This document shows, piece by piece, positions 57,139 through 64,000 of a stretch of DNA of 64,000 nt; position 1 is the first letter of the stretch; each line of letters opens with the position of its first letter. The notes under the pieces are model-generated. The model was not told the DNA's origin and searched no databases. It was given only the letters and a program-made list of their open reading frames with translations. The stretch comes from Chitinimonas prasina. Lineage in GTDB: Bacteria; Pseudomonadota; Gammaproteobacteria; Burkholderiales; Chitinimonadaceae. The position numbers and the translations under genes are program-made. The stretch lies in the NCBI RefSeq assembly GCF_030160395.1, contig NZ_BSOG01000001.1, positions 214,117 through 278,116 of the forward strand. The letters run 5' to 3'.

Positions 57139-57473
57139 GATCTGGTTAGCTTCAGCTATTCGGTCTTCAACGATTTTCGCGCCCCAGTGAGGGCCATTGG
57201 CGCCTTTGCTGCCCTGCTCAACACAGAGCGCCAGCGCCTGCTCGGCATAGTGCGCAGCTAAGCCAGCCGCATGGGCTACCTGATAGACGATCTGCTGGCC
57301 TTCTCCCAATTGGGGCGGCAGGCCACGCAGCTGGCGCCGCTGACTACCCCGGCACAGGCGTAGGATTAGCCTTGGCACAACGCATCATCAATTGCCACAA
57401 CGGCACAATGTGGGCGGACAGCACCCAGGGTGAGGGCGCCAGGCTCTATTTCACCCTACCGCGCAGCCATTGA
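57136..57473 (+). pseudogene. Decayed phytochrome-type histidine kinase
   Basis: Plus-strand pieces of one kinase are recognisable. DLVSFSYSVFNDFRAPVRAI (57139 on) is the dimerisation/phosphoacceptor region, but the expected His of SHD is Asn. An in-frame TAA follows at 57259-57261. MGYLIDDLLAFSQLGRQATQ continues the HisKA helix. A deletion and frame change then lead to GLALAQRIINCHNGTMWADS and the end of the ATPase domain, LYFTLPRSH, stopping at 57471-57473. The kinase has lost its catalytic core. Confidence 0.75.
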
Positions 57474-57494
57474 ATATCTTGCAGGAGCAGCAGC

Positions 57495-57892
57495 ATGGAA
57501 GAGGATGAGCAAATACACATACTGCTGGCAGAGGACAACCAGCCGGACGCCAAGCTGACCATGTACGGGCTGCGCAGCACCAGCGCCAATACCATTATGG
57601 GCAGGAAGTCCTGGGCTACCTGTTCCGCGAGGGCGAACACCAGCATCTGGACGCAGCCATGCCCGGCTTGATATTGCTGGACCTGAAGATGCCCAGGGTA
57701 AGCGGCGCCGAAGTGCAACTACAGGCCAAGGCCGACAGCCGCACCCGCCGTATCCCCGTGGTGGTCATGACTTCCTCACGCGCAAAGTCGGATATCCTGC
57801 GCAGTTACGACTTGGGGGCCAGCAGCTATGTGGTAAAGCCGGTCGATTTCGACGGTATCAGCGATGTGGCCAAGCAGGCCGGCTTTTACTGA
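57495..57892 (+). pseudogene. Frameshifted Rcp1-like response regulator
   Basis: The start (ATG 57495, after GGAGCAG) encodes IHILLAEDNQPDAKLTMYGL, a receiver N-terminus, and stops at a TGA near 57668. The rest lies in another frame: EVLGYLFREGEHQHLD, LILLDLKMPRVSGAEVQLQA, VVVMTSSRAKSDILRSYDLG and KPVDFDG, up to 57892. A small deletion around 57597-57602 explains the shift. Such single-domain regulators normally follow phytochrome-type kinases, as the remnant here does. Confidence 0.8.
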
Positions 57893-58021
57893 ATGGTGGT
57901 GAATCGGCATTTGCAGCGGTGATGGCTGGGCGGGCGCCGGGCATTGCCCGCTGGCATAACTGGGGGCTGCTCTGGCTATGTGCGTACTGTTTTTGCTAAT
58001 TATCAATGCGACTTGAAAGCA

Positions 58022-58546
58022 ATGGATTTTCACCTTCTGCAATTAATGATAGAAAATGCAGCCAAACAAGCCTTCGATGGTGTTCGCTTGCGTTACCCCG
58101 ACCAAAAATTCTGCGGTTACGCTCTGTATTCCGACCCGGATGCCATCACAATTTGCCCTGCGGTAAATTCTCTTGAAAACCTAGAGAAACTCGTTGCCGG
58201 CGACCCAGGAGATGCAGTCTATTACAGATGGAGCCCTGGCGAGTGGGATCACGAGTTCGAGGGTGCCGAACACTTCCAAGATATATGTAGAATATTGCAG
58301 GAAGAAGCACGTTGCAGTCATTCAACTGAAGCACGCAAGAGACTTAAGGAGGAAATTTATGAAGCCTGCGTGCTTGCATTGGAAAACATGAAAATTCAGG
58401 GGTACTTTTACACTGGCAACGACCCCATTGCTGTGGTTTTCACCGTCAGAGGAGGAGAGACACAAAGCGAAATAGATTGGATTGGAAAATTAAACACCAG
58501 CGAATCACTTAATGAGTTTATTCGATGGTCCGACCCCAATACATAG
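58022..58546 (+). CDS. DUF4303 family protein, probable orphan immunity-like protein
   Basis: A 174-residue protein starting at ATG 58022 (GAAAG just upstream). The pattern CGYALYSDPDAITICPAVNS, YYRWSPGEWDHE and the final WSD match DUF4303, often found beside polymorphic toxins and in SUKH-like immunity arrays. It is acidic and low in GC compared with its surroundings, a sign of transfer. No toxin gene is next to it. Function as an immunity protein is an inference from family context. Confidence 0.75.
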   Translation: MDFHLLQLMIENAAKQAFDGVRLRYPDQKFCGYALYSDPDAITICPAVNSLENLEKLVAGDPGDAVYYRWSPGEWDHEFEGAEHFQDICRILQEEARCSHSTEARKRLKEEIYEACVLALENMKIQGYFYTGNDPIAVVFTVRGGETQSEIDWIGKLNTSESLNEFIRWSDPNT

Positions 58547-58943
58547 GTCATTTCCTTGCCGCACAAAAAAACCGTTCTTCAGGCCCGTGAACTTCCTTGC
58601 TGAAACACATGGCTCACCTGTCAAAAATTTCAACTCAAGAGGCAGCAAATATGAGTATGTGGCCTAGCCTCAATACTATTCGGTTAGATTGCTATCGCGA
58701 TAATCGCTATCCACGACGACAGAGGCTGGATTGCACTGCAGCCATGTTTGAGCTCAAGTTGATTCATCCACGGCAGCATCCGTTGAAACCAATCTAATCG
58801 AACAGACTTGAGACCTGCCCCGTGATCCCTCAAGTTCCTTGAGTGACTTTAAAACAAATATGCAGCCGCGGCCTGAAAAGTGGATTTATGATAGTCCATA
58901 AAGCATTACAATCTGGATTTCATGAATAAATGAGAGGATGATT
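58547..58943. other. Low-GC intergenic stretch
   Basis: About 400 bases with no convincing gene. A short frame from GTG 58587 reads VNFLAETHGSPVKNFNSRGS before stopping near 58666, but has no recognisable family. It may be a remnant of a toxin or another cassette. The promoter of the next gene is near its right end. Confidence 0.35.
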
Positions 58944-59342
58944 ATGGCCAGGAAAGACTACTCTGATGAAGATGAGTACTACACCCAAGGTTTTGAGCGT
59001 GAAGGTGTTGTATCAATCTGGATCGGTTTACTCGGTGATGAAATAGACACGGGCTCAGATGTCTTACAGGACTTGTGTGGTGTCGGCCATTACCGCCTTG
59101 ATGATCAAGAAATTAATAGCTTCGATTTTGAAACGACTGGGATTGATAGATTGCTAGGCGATTTATCTTATTCAAGGTCGTTTCTTGCGCATGCGGTTGA
59201 GGCTGCAAGTAAGAAGGGATTGAGTGAAGCCAAATGGGTGACAGCGCAATACAACTTCGAATATGATCCTTCTCTAGTTTGTAGGCCGGTTGCTGTAGAC
59301 CCCATTTTTATCGGGAGTTTCACATACTCTGAGGATGAGTAA
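58944..59342 (+). CDS. Immunity protein 22 (Imm22)-like protein
   Basis: A 132-residue acidic protein starting at ATG 58944, after an AGAGGATG site. The stretches GVVSIWIGLLGDE, DVLQDLCGVGHYRLDDQEIN and WVTAQYNFEYDP match the Imm22 pattern as I remember it. Imm22 proteins neutralise polymorphic or contact-dependent toxins. The gene is low in GC, and no toxin is adjacent. With the DUF4303-like gene it suggests a small array of orphan immunity genes. Confidence 0.7.
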   Translation: MARKDYSDEDEYYTQGFEREGVVSIWIGLLGDEIDTGSDVLQDLCGVGHYRLDDQEINSFDFETTGIDRLLGDLSYSRSFLAHAVEAASKKGLSEAKWVTAQYNFEYDPSLVCRPVAVDPIFIGSFTYSEDE

Positions 59343-59527
59343 CCTGTAGCCCCAGACAGTGTCTCTACAACTCTGCGCCTTGAGAAGTTTTGCAACTCGA
59401 AAACAATTGGCCTGCTTCCTGCAACAAGAGAACCAGCCTTTAATCAAATTTGGATTATGTTGTGGGGTCAAGGGCAAAATCCTATGCAATTGAGCACACC
59501 TTCCACTTACTTCGAAAGGACGACCAA

Positions 59528-59827
59528 ATGCAACCACACGGAATGCTTGCAGAAAAAATCGATTACCTGGAAAGGGCCATCTTTTTTGGAAACTTGGACC
59601 TATTGAAAGGAAAGAAATGTCCAATATGCAGACAAGGTAAGTTGCTTTATAGCGTTACCAAGAATCTCATTAACACCGAAGCTAAGCCAGGGCGGCGATA
59701 TAAGGGATCGGTAAATATATACTGCACGGGTCTTTGCAATACCATGATTACGCATGCGAACGCATTCATCCCTGCTTGGGCGGAAACTATCTCTAATTGG
59801 GATGAGCTATCTGACTCTTTGGCTTAA
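59528..59827 (+). CDS. Hypothetical protein with Cys pairs
   Basis: A 99-residue protein starting at ATG 59528, where AAAGGACG gives a ribosome binding site; a TTG at 59450 could extend it. It has a CPICRQGKL motif (CxxC) and a later CTGLC, so a small zinc-ribbon-like fold is possible. The rest (YSVTKNLINTEAKPGRRYKG) is unfamiliar. It is low in GC like the two preceding genes and may belong to the same acquired patch. I do not recognise the family. Confidence 0.65.
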   Translation: MQPHGMLAEKIDYLERAIFFGNLDLLKGKKCPICRQGKLLYSVTKNLINTEAKPGRRYKGSVNIYCTGLCNTMITHANAFIPAWAETISNWDELSDSLA

Positions 59828-60005
59828 TGGGTGCCGAGCAAGCTCAAGCAGCGGTTGGGCTTGCTGTTCCAAACAAGAATGCTCGCGCAGCAAAACACCA
59901 TGCGGGCCTTTGCTATCCCGAGTCTACCGGGATGACTATCGGTCCCAATCAGTCCATCAACGCTGAAACCCGCTTGCCAGCCCGTACGCAACGCCACAAA
60001 GCAGA

Positions 60006-60033
60006 AAGGGGCTACGTTTTCACGTAACCCCTT
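60006..60033 (-). terminator. Rho-independent terminator of tRNA-Thr
   Basis: Minus-strand stem AAGGGGTTACGT / ACGTAGCCCCTT with an A-rich loop, followed by TCTGC. It lies 7 bases after the tRNA end. Confidence 0.75.
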
Positions 60034-60040
60034 GAGTTTC

Positions 60041-60116
60041 TGGTGCCGACAACCGGAATCGAACTGGTGACCTGCTGATTACAAGGCAGCTGCTCTACCA
60101 ACTGAGCTATGTCGGC
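60041..60116 (-). tRNA. tRNA-Thr (anticodon TGT)
   Basis: A 76-nt tRNA on the minus strand: acceptor stem GCCGACA / TGTCGGC, D-loop AGCTCAGTTGGTAGAGC, anticodon loop CTTGTAA (anticodon TGT), T-arm GGTTCGAAT-like and an encoded CCA. It reads ACN threonine codons. Its 3' end faces the low-GC patch at 57.9-59.8 kb, the side where integrative elements usually insert. I saw no duplicated tRNA 3' end and no integrase. Confidence 0.95.
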
Positions 60117-60127
60117 ACAGGGGGCGA

Positions 60128-60133
60128 ATTATA
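60128..60133 (-). promoter_or_regulatory. -10 box of the tRNA-Thr promoter
   Basis: TATAAT on the minus strand, 12 bases upstream of the mature tRNA 5' end. The -35 region (TTCGCA, 16 bases further) is weak. It sits between the tRNA and the stop of the reductase gene. Confidence 0.55.
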
Positions 60134-60141
60134 CCGATCTA

Positions 60142-61167
60142 TCAGCTTTTGCGAAGATCTTTCGACAGAAAAAATGCATCCGAGAAGAACTCGTCGGCCG
60201 GCAGGCCACGGCCGGTGAAGCTGCCGTGGGCGGCTTCCACCATCACTGGAGCGCCGCAGGCGTAGACCTGGTAGCCCGCCAGGTCGGCAAAGTCGTGCAG
60301 CACGGCCTCGTGCACAAAGCCGGTACGGCCATGCCAGGCATCTTCAGGCTTGGGCTCGGACAGCACCGGGATAAAGGTGAAGTTGGGCATCTCGGCCTGC
60401 CACTGGCCTGCCAGCTCGGGCATGTAGAGGTCGTCCAGCGTGCGGGCGCCCCAGTAGAGGATCATCTCGCGCTGGATGTTCTTCTTGATGGCGTATTCGA
60501 CGATGCTCTTGATGGGCGCGAAGCCGGTGCCGCTGGCCAGGAAGATGATGGGCTTGTCCGACTCTTCACGCAGGAAGAAGGAACCCAGTGGGCCGGTGAA
60601 ACGCAATATCTCGCGCTCGCGCATCGAGTTGTGGACGTACTCGGAGAATTCGCCACCGGGCACCAGCCGCACATGCAGTTGCAGGTAGTCTTCGGTGTGG
60701 GGTGGGTTGGCCAGCGAGAAGCTGCGCTTCTTGCCGTCCTTGGTATGGATGTCGATGTACTGGCCGGCCAGGAACTGCAGGCGCTCATTGGTAGGCAGCT
60801 TGAGCGAGAGCACGGCCACATCGTGCGATACCCGGTCTATCTTCTCTACCCGGCACGGCAGGGTACGGATCTGGATATCCTTGGTGGCCTGGATTTCGCG
60901 GCATTCGATCACCACGTCGCCTTGCGGTTCTGCACAGCAGAACAGAGCCAGGCCTTGGGCTTCTTCGGTCTTGTTGAGTGCCGAGCCGGAGTGCTCGCGA
61001 TGGCTGATCTCACCCTGCAACACGCGGCCCTTGCAGGCGCCGCAGGCGCCGTTGCGGCAGCCGTAAGGCATATTGAAGCCGACGCGCATGGCGGCATCCA
61101 GCAGGGTTTCGCCTTCTTCTACGGTAATTTGCTGCTTGCTCGGTTCGATGGTGAGCTGATGCGACAT
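60142..61167 (-). CDS. Ferredoxin-type NAD(P)H reductase (CDP-6-deoxy-delta-3,4-glucoseen reductase-like)
   Basis: A 341-residue protein. The N-terminal 2Fe-2S ferredoxin domain (about residues 1-90) has the cluster ligands Cys37, Cys42, Cys45 and Cys77 (CRNGACGACKGRV). The FAD/NAD domain follows: RSFSLANPPHTEDYLQLHVR, GPLGSFFLRE, FLASGTGFAPIKSIVEYA and VYACGAPVMVEAA. This layout is shared by AscD-type reductases and by many oxygenase electron-transfer partners. No deoxysugar or oxygenase genes are nearby, so its partner is unknown. It is divergent from the SDR gene. Confidence 0.92.
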   Translation of the reverse strand: MSHQLTIEPSKQQITVEEGETLLDAAMRVGFNMPYGCRNGACGACKGRVLQGEISHREHSGSALNKTEEAQGLALFCCAEPQGDVVIECREIQATKDIQIRTLPCRVEKIDRVSHDVAVLSLKLPTNERLQFLAGQYIDIHTKDGKKRSFSLANPPHTEDYLQLHVRLVPGGEFSEYVHNSMREREILRFTGPLGSFFLREESDKPIIFLASGTGFAPIKSIVEYAIKKNIQREMILYWGARTLDDLYMPELAGQWQAEMPNFTFIPVLSEPKPEDAWHGRTGFVHEAVLHDFADLAGYQVYACGAPVMVEAAHGSFTGRGLPADEFFSDAFFLSKDLRKS

Positions 61168-61209
61168 GTTGATTCCTGCTGGCGCACACGGTACGGCTAC
61201 AATCGCACC

Positions 61210-62097
61210 ATGCGTAAAAGAAGACTATTGATCGTGGGTTGCGGCGACGTGATGCAGCGGGCCTTGCCCTGGCTGACAGCACGTTTCCGTGTCTATGCCT
61301 TGTGCCGTGGTACCGAGCAGGCCCTGCGGCTGCGCAGTCAGGGCGTGGTGCCGGTGCACGGTGACCTGGACCAGCGCCACAGCCTGCAACGCCTGGCTGG
61401 GCTGGCCGAGTATGTGCTGCATAGTGCCCCGCCACCCAATACCGGCAACAACGACCCGCGCAGCATGCGATTGGCCGCAATGCTCGCGCAAGGCGCGATT
61501 CTACCACGGGGGCTGTGCTACATCAGTACCAGCGGGGTATATGGCGATTGTGGCGGCGCACTGTTAAGCGAAAGCCAGCCCTGCCGGCCCGAATCCGCCC
61601 GTGCCTGGCGCCGGGTTGCGGCGGAGACCTTGCTCCGGCGCTATGGCCGGCGCAGTGCTTGCCGGGTAAGCATACTGCGCGCCCCTGGCATCTATGCGGC
61701 AGACCGGCTACCGCTGGAACGCCTGCAAAAGGGCACTGCCGCACTGCGGCCGGAAGACGATGGCTACAGCAACCATATCCATGCCGATGATCTGGCCCAC
61801 GCCGCCTGCCTGGCCTTGTTCCGTGGCCGCCAGGGCCGCGTCTACCACGCTTGCGACGATAGCCGCTGGAAGATGGGGGAGTGGTTTGACAAGGTAGCCG
61901 ATACCTATAGTCTGCCCCGACCACCTCGGCTATCGCGTGCCGAGGCAGAACAGCAGGTTTCGCCGGCGTTGTGGTCGTTCATGCGGGAATCACGCCAGCT
62001 GAGCAACCAACGGCTGCGCAAGGAATTACGATTGCGGCTGGCCTACCCTACGCCGCAAACCCTGCTCAACCGGCTGGGCGATCAGGCGGCCGAGTAA
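61210..62097 (+). CDS. NAD-dependent epimerase/dehydratase-like (extended SDR) protein
   Basis: A 295-residue Rossmann protein starting at ATG 61210. The nucleotide motif LLIVGCGDVMQRAL departs from the canonical GxxGxxG, with Gly-Cys-Gly. YISTSGVYGDCGG and RVSILRAPGIYA fit YeeZ-like extended SDRs, and the catalytic YxxxK is missing: the region near the Tyr reads ARAWRRVAAETLL. It is thus probably an atypical or inactive SDR. It is divergent from the reductase gene, 42 bp away, and abuts the PilZ gene. Confidence 0.88.
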   Translation: MRKRRLLIVGCGDVMQRALPWLTARFRVYALCRGTEQALRLRSQGVVPVHGDLDQRHSLQRLAGLAEYVLHSAPPPNTGNNDPRSMRLAAMLAQGAILPRGLCYISTSGVYGDCGGALLSESQPCRPESARAWRRVAAETLLRRYGRRSACRVSILRAPGIYAADRLPLERLQKGTAALRPEDDGYSNHIHADDLAHAACLALFRGRQGRVYHACDDSRWKMGEWFDKVADTYSLPRPPRLSRAEAEQQVSPALWSFMRESRQLSNQRLRKELRLRLAYPTPQTLLNRLGDQAAE

Positions 62098-62946
62098 TCA
62101 GTTGCGCAGCAGCTGATGGCGCTCGCGCTCCAGTTGCGCAATATAGCGCTGGAGCAGGTTTTCGGTCTGCCGGGGCAGATCGACAAAGCGAGTGCCCAAC
62201 ATGGTCTGCACGGTGCCGTCCCGTTTGGTGACCTGGCGCTTGCTGCGTATCTCTATGGTCAGTTCCACCATGCCAAAGGTGCCAAGGTCGACGCGGCAGC
62301 CGGGGAACACATCCAGCTGCTCCACTTCGACCTGACCTTGCATCCACAGCCCCATGCCGCCGATGGAGATATCGTGCAGTGGGAGATCCAGCACTCGGCC
62401 ATTGGGGTGGCGCAGCTTGCACAGCAGCGGCTTGCCTATGGGGGTATCGAGCCGGAAATACTCGCGCCGCTGCAGCTTGATCAGATCATTGGGGAAGCTG
62501 GCTTCAAAAGCCGGGCGCTCGTCGTAATCAACCAGCGAGATGCCGCCATCGAGCACAAACTGGATGCGAACGCCCTCGGGCGCTGCGGCAAATACAATGT
62601 GATCGGCACGCAGCAGCGAGCGGTTGATGGCCTCTACCCCGCAGATGTCGAACCAAAAGCGCTGCTGCTTGGTGTCGCACTCCAGGATGGCGGACAAGAA
62701 GGAGAACTGGCCGTGATCGAAGTACACCGAGACCAGATCACCCTTTTGCGCCAGCGAACGAAGCACGAAACCGATTTCTACCGGCGTACGCAGCAGAAAG
62801 CTGCTGACGTCCACGCCTTCTGGAATCAGCGCAACGGGTGCCTTGCCTTCCTGAGAGGGGTTGTTTTCCGCTTCCGCCACAGTGTTTGGGAGCCTGTTTA
62901 TATATTGATGATTTCGGGATTTTGCCACAGCCGGCGCGGCATCCAC
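62098..62946 (-). CDS. YcgR-like PilZ flagellar brake protein
   Basis: A 282-residue protein with a YcgR N-terminal domain (about residues 45-140, SFLLRTPVEIGFVLRSLAQK) and a C-terminal PilZ domain (about 155-265). The c-di-GMP signature is present: RREYFR at its start and DISIGGMG (D/NxSxxG). On binding c-di-GMP, YcgR interacts with the flagellar motor and slows swimming. It fits with the GGDEF-EAL and HDOD genes at 32.9-35.1 kb. It ends next to the SDR gene with no gap. Confidence 0.93.
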   Translation of the reverse strand: MDAAPAVAKSRNHQYINRLPNTVAEAENNPSQEGKAPVALIPEGVDVSSFLLRTPVEIGFVLRSLAQKGDLVSVYFDHGQFSFLSAILECDTKQQRFWFDICGVEAINRSLLRADHIVFAAAPEGVRIQFVLDGGISLVDYDERPAFEASFPNDLIKLQRREYFRLDTPIGKPLLCKLRHPNGRVLDLPLHDISIGGMGLWMQGQVEVEQLDVFPGCRVDLGTFGMVELTIEIRSKRQVTKRDGTVQTMLGTRFVDLPRQTENLLQRYIAQLERERHQLLRN

Positions 62947-62998
62947 ACTAGCGCGATGTTATCCACAGCCCAAAGTCCGGCACTACATCGACCCATTT

Positions 62999-63583
62999 TT
63001 ACAACAATAGACCAATGTCATGAGAAAACACCTTTGCCCCTGCACCATAGCTGACAAACAGGCGCAACTTGCCTTCCCTGTCCAGAATATAGCTGCCCGC
63101 GCTGTGGTCTACGGTGTAATTTGTCGCATCGGTGCCATTCCGCTGAAAAACAATGCGGAATCGGTCGGTCACCGCCCGAATTTCCGCCGTGCTGCCGCGC
63201 AATCCCAAAAAGTCGGGATGAAAGGCCGGCACGTACTGGCTCAGCAGCGCCTGGGTGTCCCGCTCCGGGTCCACCGTCACGAATAACACCTGCACCTGCT
63301 TGGCCTTGTCGCCCAGTTGCGCCATGGCCGCCTTCAGCTCACTCATGGTGGTGGGGCAGACATCGGGGCAATGGGTGTAGCCGAAGAACATCACCACCAC
63401 CTTGCCCTTGAACTCCTCCAGCCGACGTTGCTTGCCATGGTGATCGGTCAGCGCAAACGGGCCGCCTATGGGGGCGCCGGTCACGTCGGTGGAGAGGAAG
63501 GCCGGCTTGGGTGCCTCGCTGCAAGCAGTGAGCGCCAGGCAGGTAGTCAGCAGCAGGGTACCCAGAGTACGCAGGGATATCAT
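62999..63583 (-). CDS. SCO1/SenC copper chaperone lipoprotein
   Basis: A 194-residue protein with a lipoprotein signal (LTAC, Cys near residue 21). The SCO signature [18 protein letters not shown] has the Cu-binding CxxxC, and the later His is in [13 protein letters not shown]. It delivers copper to the CuA site of cytochrome c oxidase in the periplasm. It overlaps cyoE by 4 bp (63580-63583), so the two form an oxidase-assembly operon. Confidence 0.95.
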   Translation of the reverse strand: MISLRTLGTLLLTTCLALTACSEAPKPAFLSTDVTGAPIGGPFALTDHHGKQRRLEEFKGKVVVMFFGYTHCPDVCPTTMSELKAAMAQLGDKAKQVQVLFVTVDPERDTQALLSQYVPAFHPDFLGLRGSTAEIRAVTDRFRIVFQRNGTDATNYTVDHSAGSYILDREGKLRLFVSYGAGAKVFSHDIGLLL

Positions 63584-64000
63584 CGTAGCGGGATGTGCAG
63601 ATAGTGATCCACCAACAGCGCGGCAAACAGCAGCGAGAGGTAGAGGATGGAATAACGGAAGGTGCTGCGTGACAACTCATCGGTATAGCTGCGCCAGATG
63701 CGCCAGGCGTAGACCAGGAAGATGGCATCGAGTATCAGGGTGGACACCAGATAGATGCCGCCACCCATCCCGGTGGCCACGGGCAGCAGGGTGACTGCCG
63801 TCAGTATCAGCGTGTAGAGCAGCACATGCAGCCGGGTGAAGGCTTCACCGTGGGTGACGGGCAGCATGGGCAGCCCGGCACGGGCATAGTCGTCGCGCCG
63901 ATAGAGCGCCAAGGCCCAGAAGTGAGGTGGGGTCCAGGCGAAGATGATGAGGAAAAGTATCATCGCATCATGGCTGACTTCACCCGTGACTGCCGCCCAG
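63580..64000 (-). CDS. cyoE: Protoheme IX farnesyltransferase, C-terminal part
   Basis: The frame is open to the right edge of the window and the 5' end lies outside. At least 140 residues are visible, beginning [20 protein letters not shown]. The UbiA-family segment [20 protein letters not shown] is typical of haem O synthase (CyoE/CtaB). Several membrane helices follow. It makes haem O from haem B for terminal oxidases. It is coupled to SCO1 by a 4-bp overlap. Confidence 0.95.
   Translation of the reverse strand, partial: WAAVTGEVSHDAMILFLIIFAWTPPHFWALALYRRDDYARAGLPMLPVTHGEAFTRLHVLLYTLILTAVTLLPVATGMGGGIYLVSTLILDAIFLVYAWRIWRSYTDELSRSTFRYSILYLSLLFAALLVDHYLHIPLR

Noticed and set aside
59821-59850. 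A duplicated tRNA-Thr end (att site) at the patch
   Set aside because: Only GGTGCCGA (8 bases) near 59828 matches the tRNA end, which is too short to distinguish from chance.
60109-61209. An open frame extending the SDR gene upstream by about 367 codons
   Set aside because: This part is antisense to the ferredoxin-type reductase and also crosses the tRNA edge; the SDR motif starts right after ATG 61210.

Overview
The window is high-GC chromosomal DNA from a Gram-negative bacterium. It carries a typical betaproteobacterial set of single-copy genes: divergent bamE/fur with dapB next to bamE, aat-bpt behind fur, ispD-ispF-dnaQ-rnhA, rraA, SCO1-cyoE, argP, a TGT tRNA-Thr and many GNAT genes. I infer a betaproteobacterium, most likely a Neisseriales/Chromobacteriaceae-like genus; the genus itself cannot be fixed from this sequence alone. 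No prophage, CRISPR array or intact transposase was seen.

Layout. 0-6.3 kb: the 3' end of an unknown gene, a DUF2087-like gene plus a double-GNAT gene, an ECF sigma / anti-sigma / exported-protein operon, and a TPR pseudo-response-regulator. 6.3-11 kb: rraA, dapB, bamE, fur, aat, bpt and a membrane protein with faint VIT/CCC1 likeness. 11-16 kb: an iron-type operon (imelysin, di-heme oxidoreductase, second imelysin, DUF1513) behind a Fur-box-like site. 16-25 kb: GNAT, argP, a CDF metal exporter, phoX with a textbook Pho box, a condensation-domain acyltransferase, sseA and an EamA transporter. 25-32.5 kb: a long minus-strand housekeeping run (ispF, ispD, dnaQ, rnhA, Nudix, cation channel-like, cobalamin adenosyltransferase, PLP decarboxylase), with several neighbouring pairs sharing 4-bp overlaps. 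32.9-36.6 kb: GGDEF-EAL, HDOD and amidase genes. 37.3-39.2 kb: a complete LasR/RsaL/LasI-like quorum-sensing locus with a las-box-like site and a candidate repressor operator. 39.4-53.6 kb: glycogen metabolism (pgm-glgC-glgA and glgB-glgX, all minus strand), interrupted by three plus-strand genes: a TPR hybrid histidine kinase, a Lys/Ala/Pro-rich small protein and a SagB-type dehydrogenase.

53.6-60 kb is the accessory part. It holds a repeat copy, a hairpin-rich leader with a 63-residue protein, an aspartoacylase-like gene, an RCC1-repeat protein, a graveyard of decayed two-component genes (about 56.6-57.9 kb), and a low-GC patch with two probable orphan immunity genes (DUF4303-like, Imm22-like) plus a cysteine-containing unknown, ending at tRNA-Thr. 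60-64 kb returns to core genes: a ferredoxin-type reductase, an SDR, a YcgR-like PilZ protein, SCO1 and the 3' part of cyoE.

The least-explained structure is a family of about 125-bp palindromic elements, with copies at 369-493, 4463-4591 and 53736-53859. Two of the three copies touch the stop codon of a neighbouring gene. They look like MITEs with 15-bp terminal inverted repeats and loosely resemble integron attC sites. The las-type quorum-sensing locus outside Pseudomonas is the most complete regulatory module seen.
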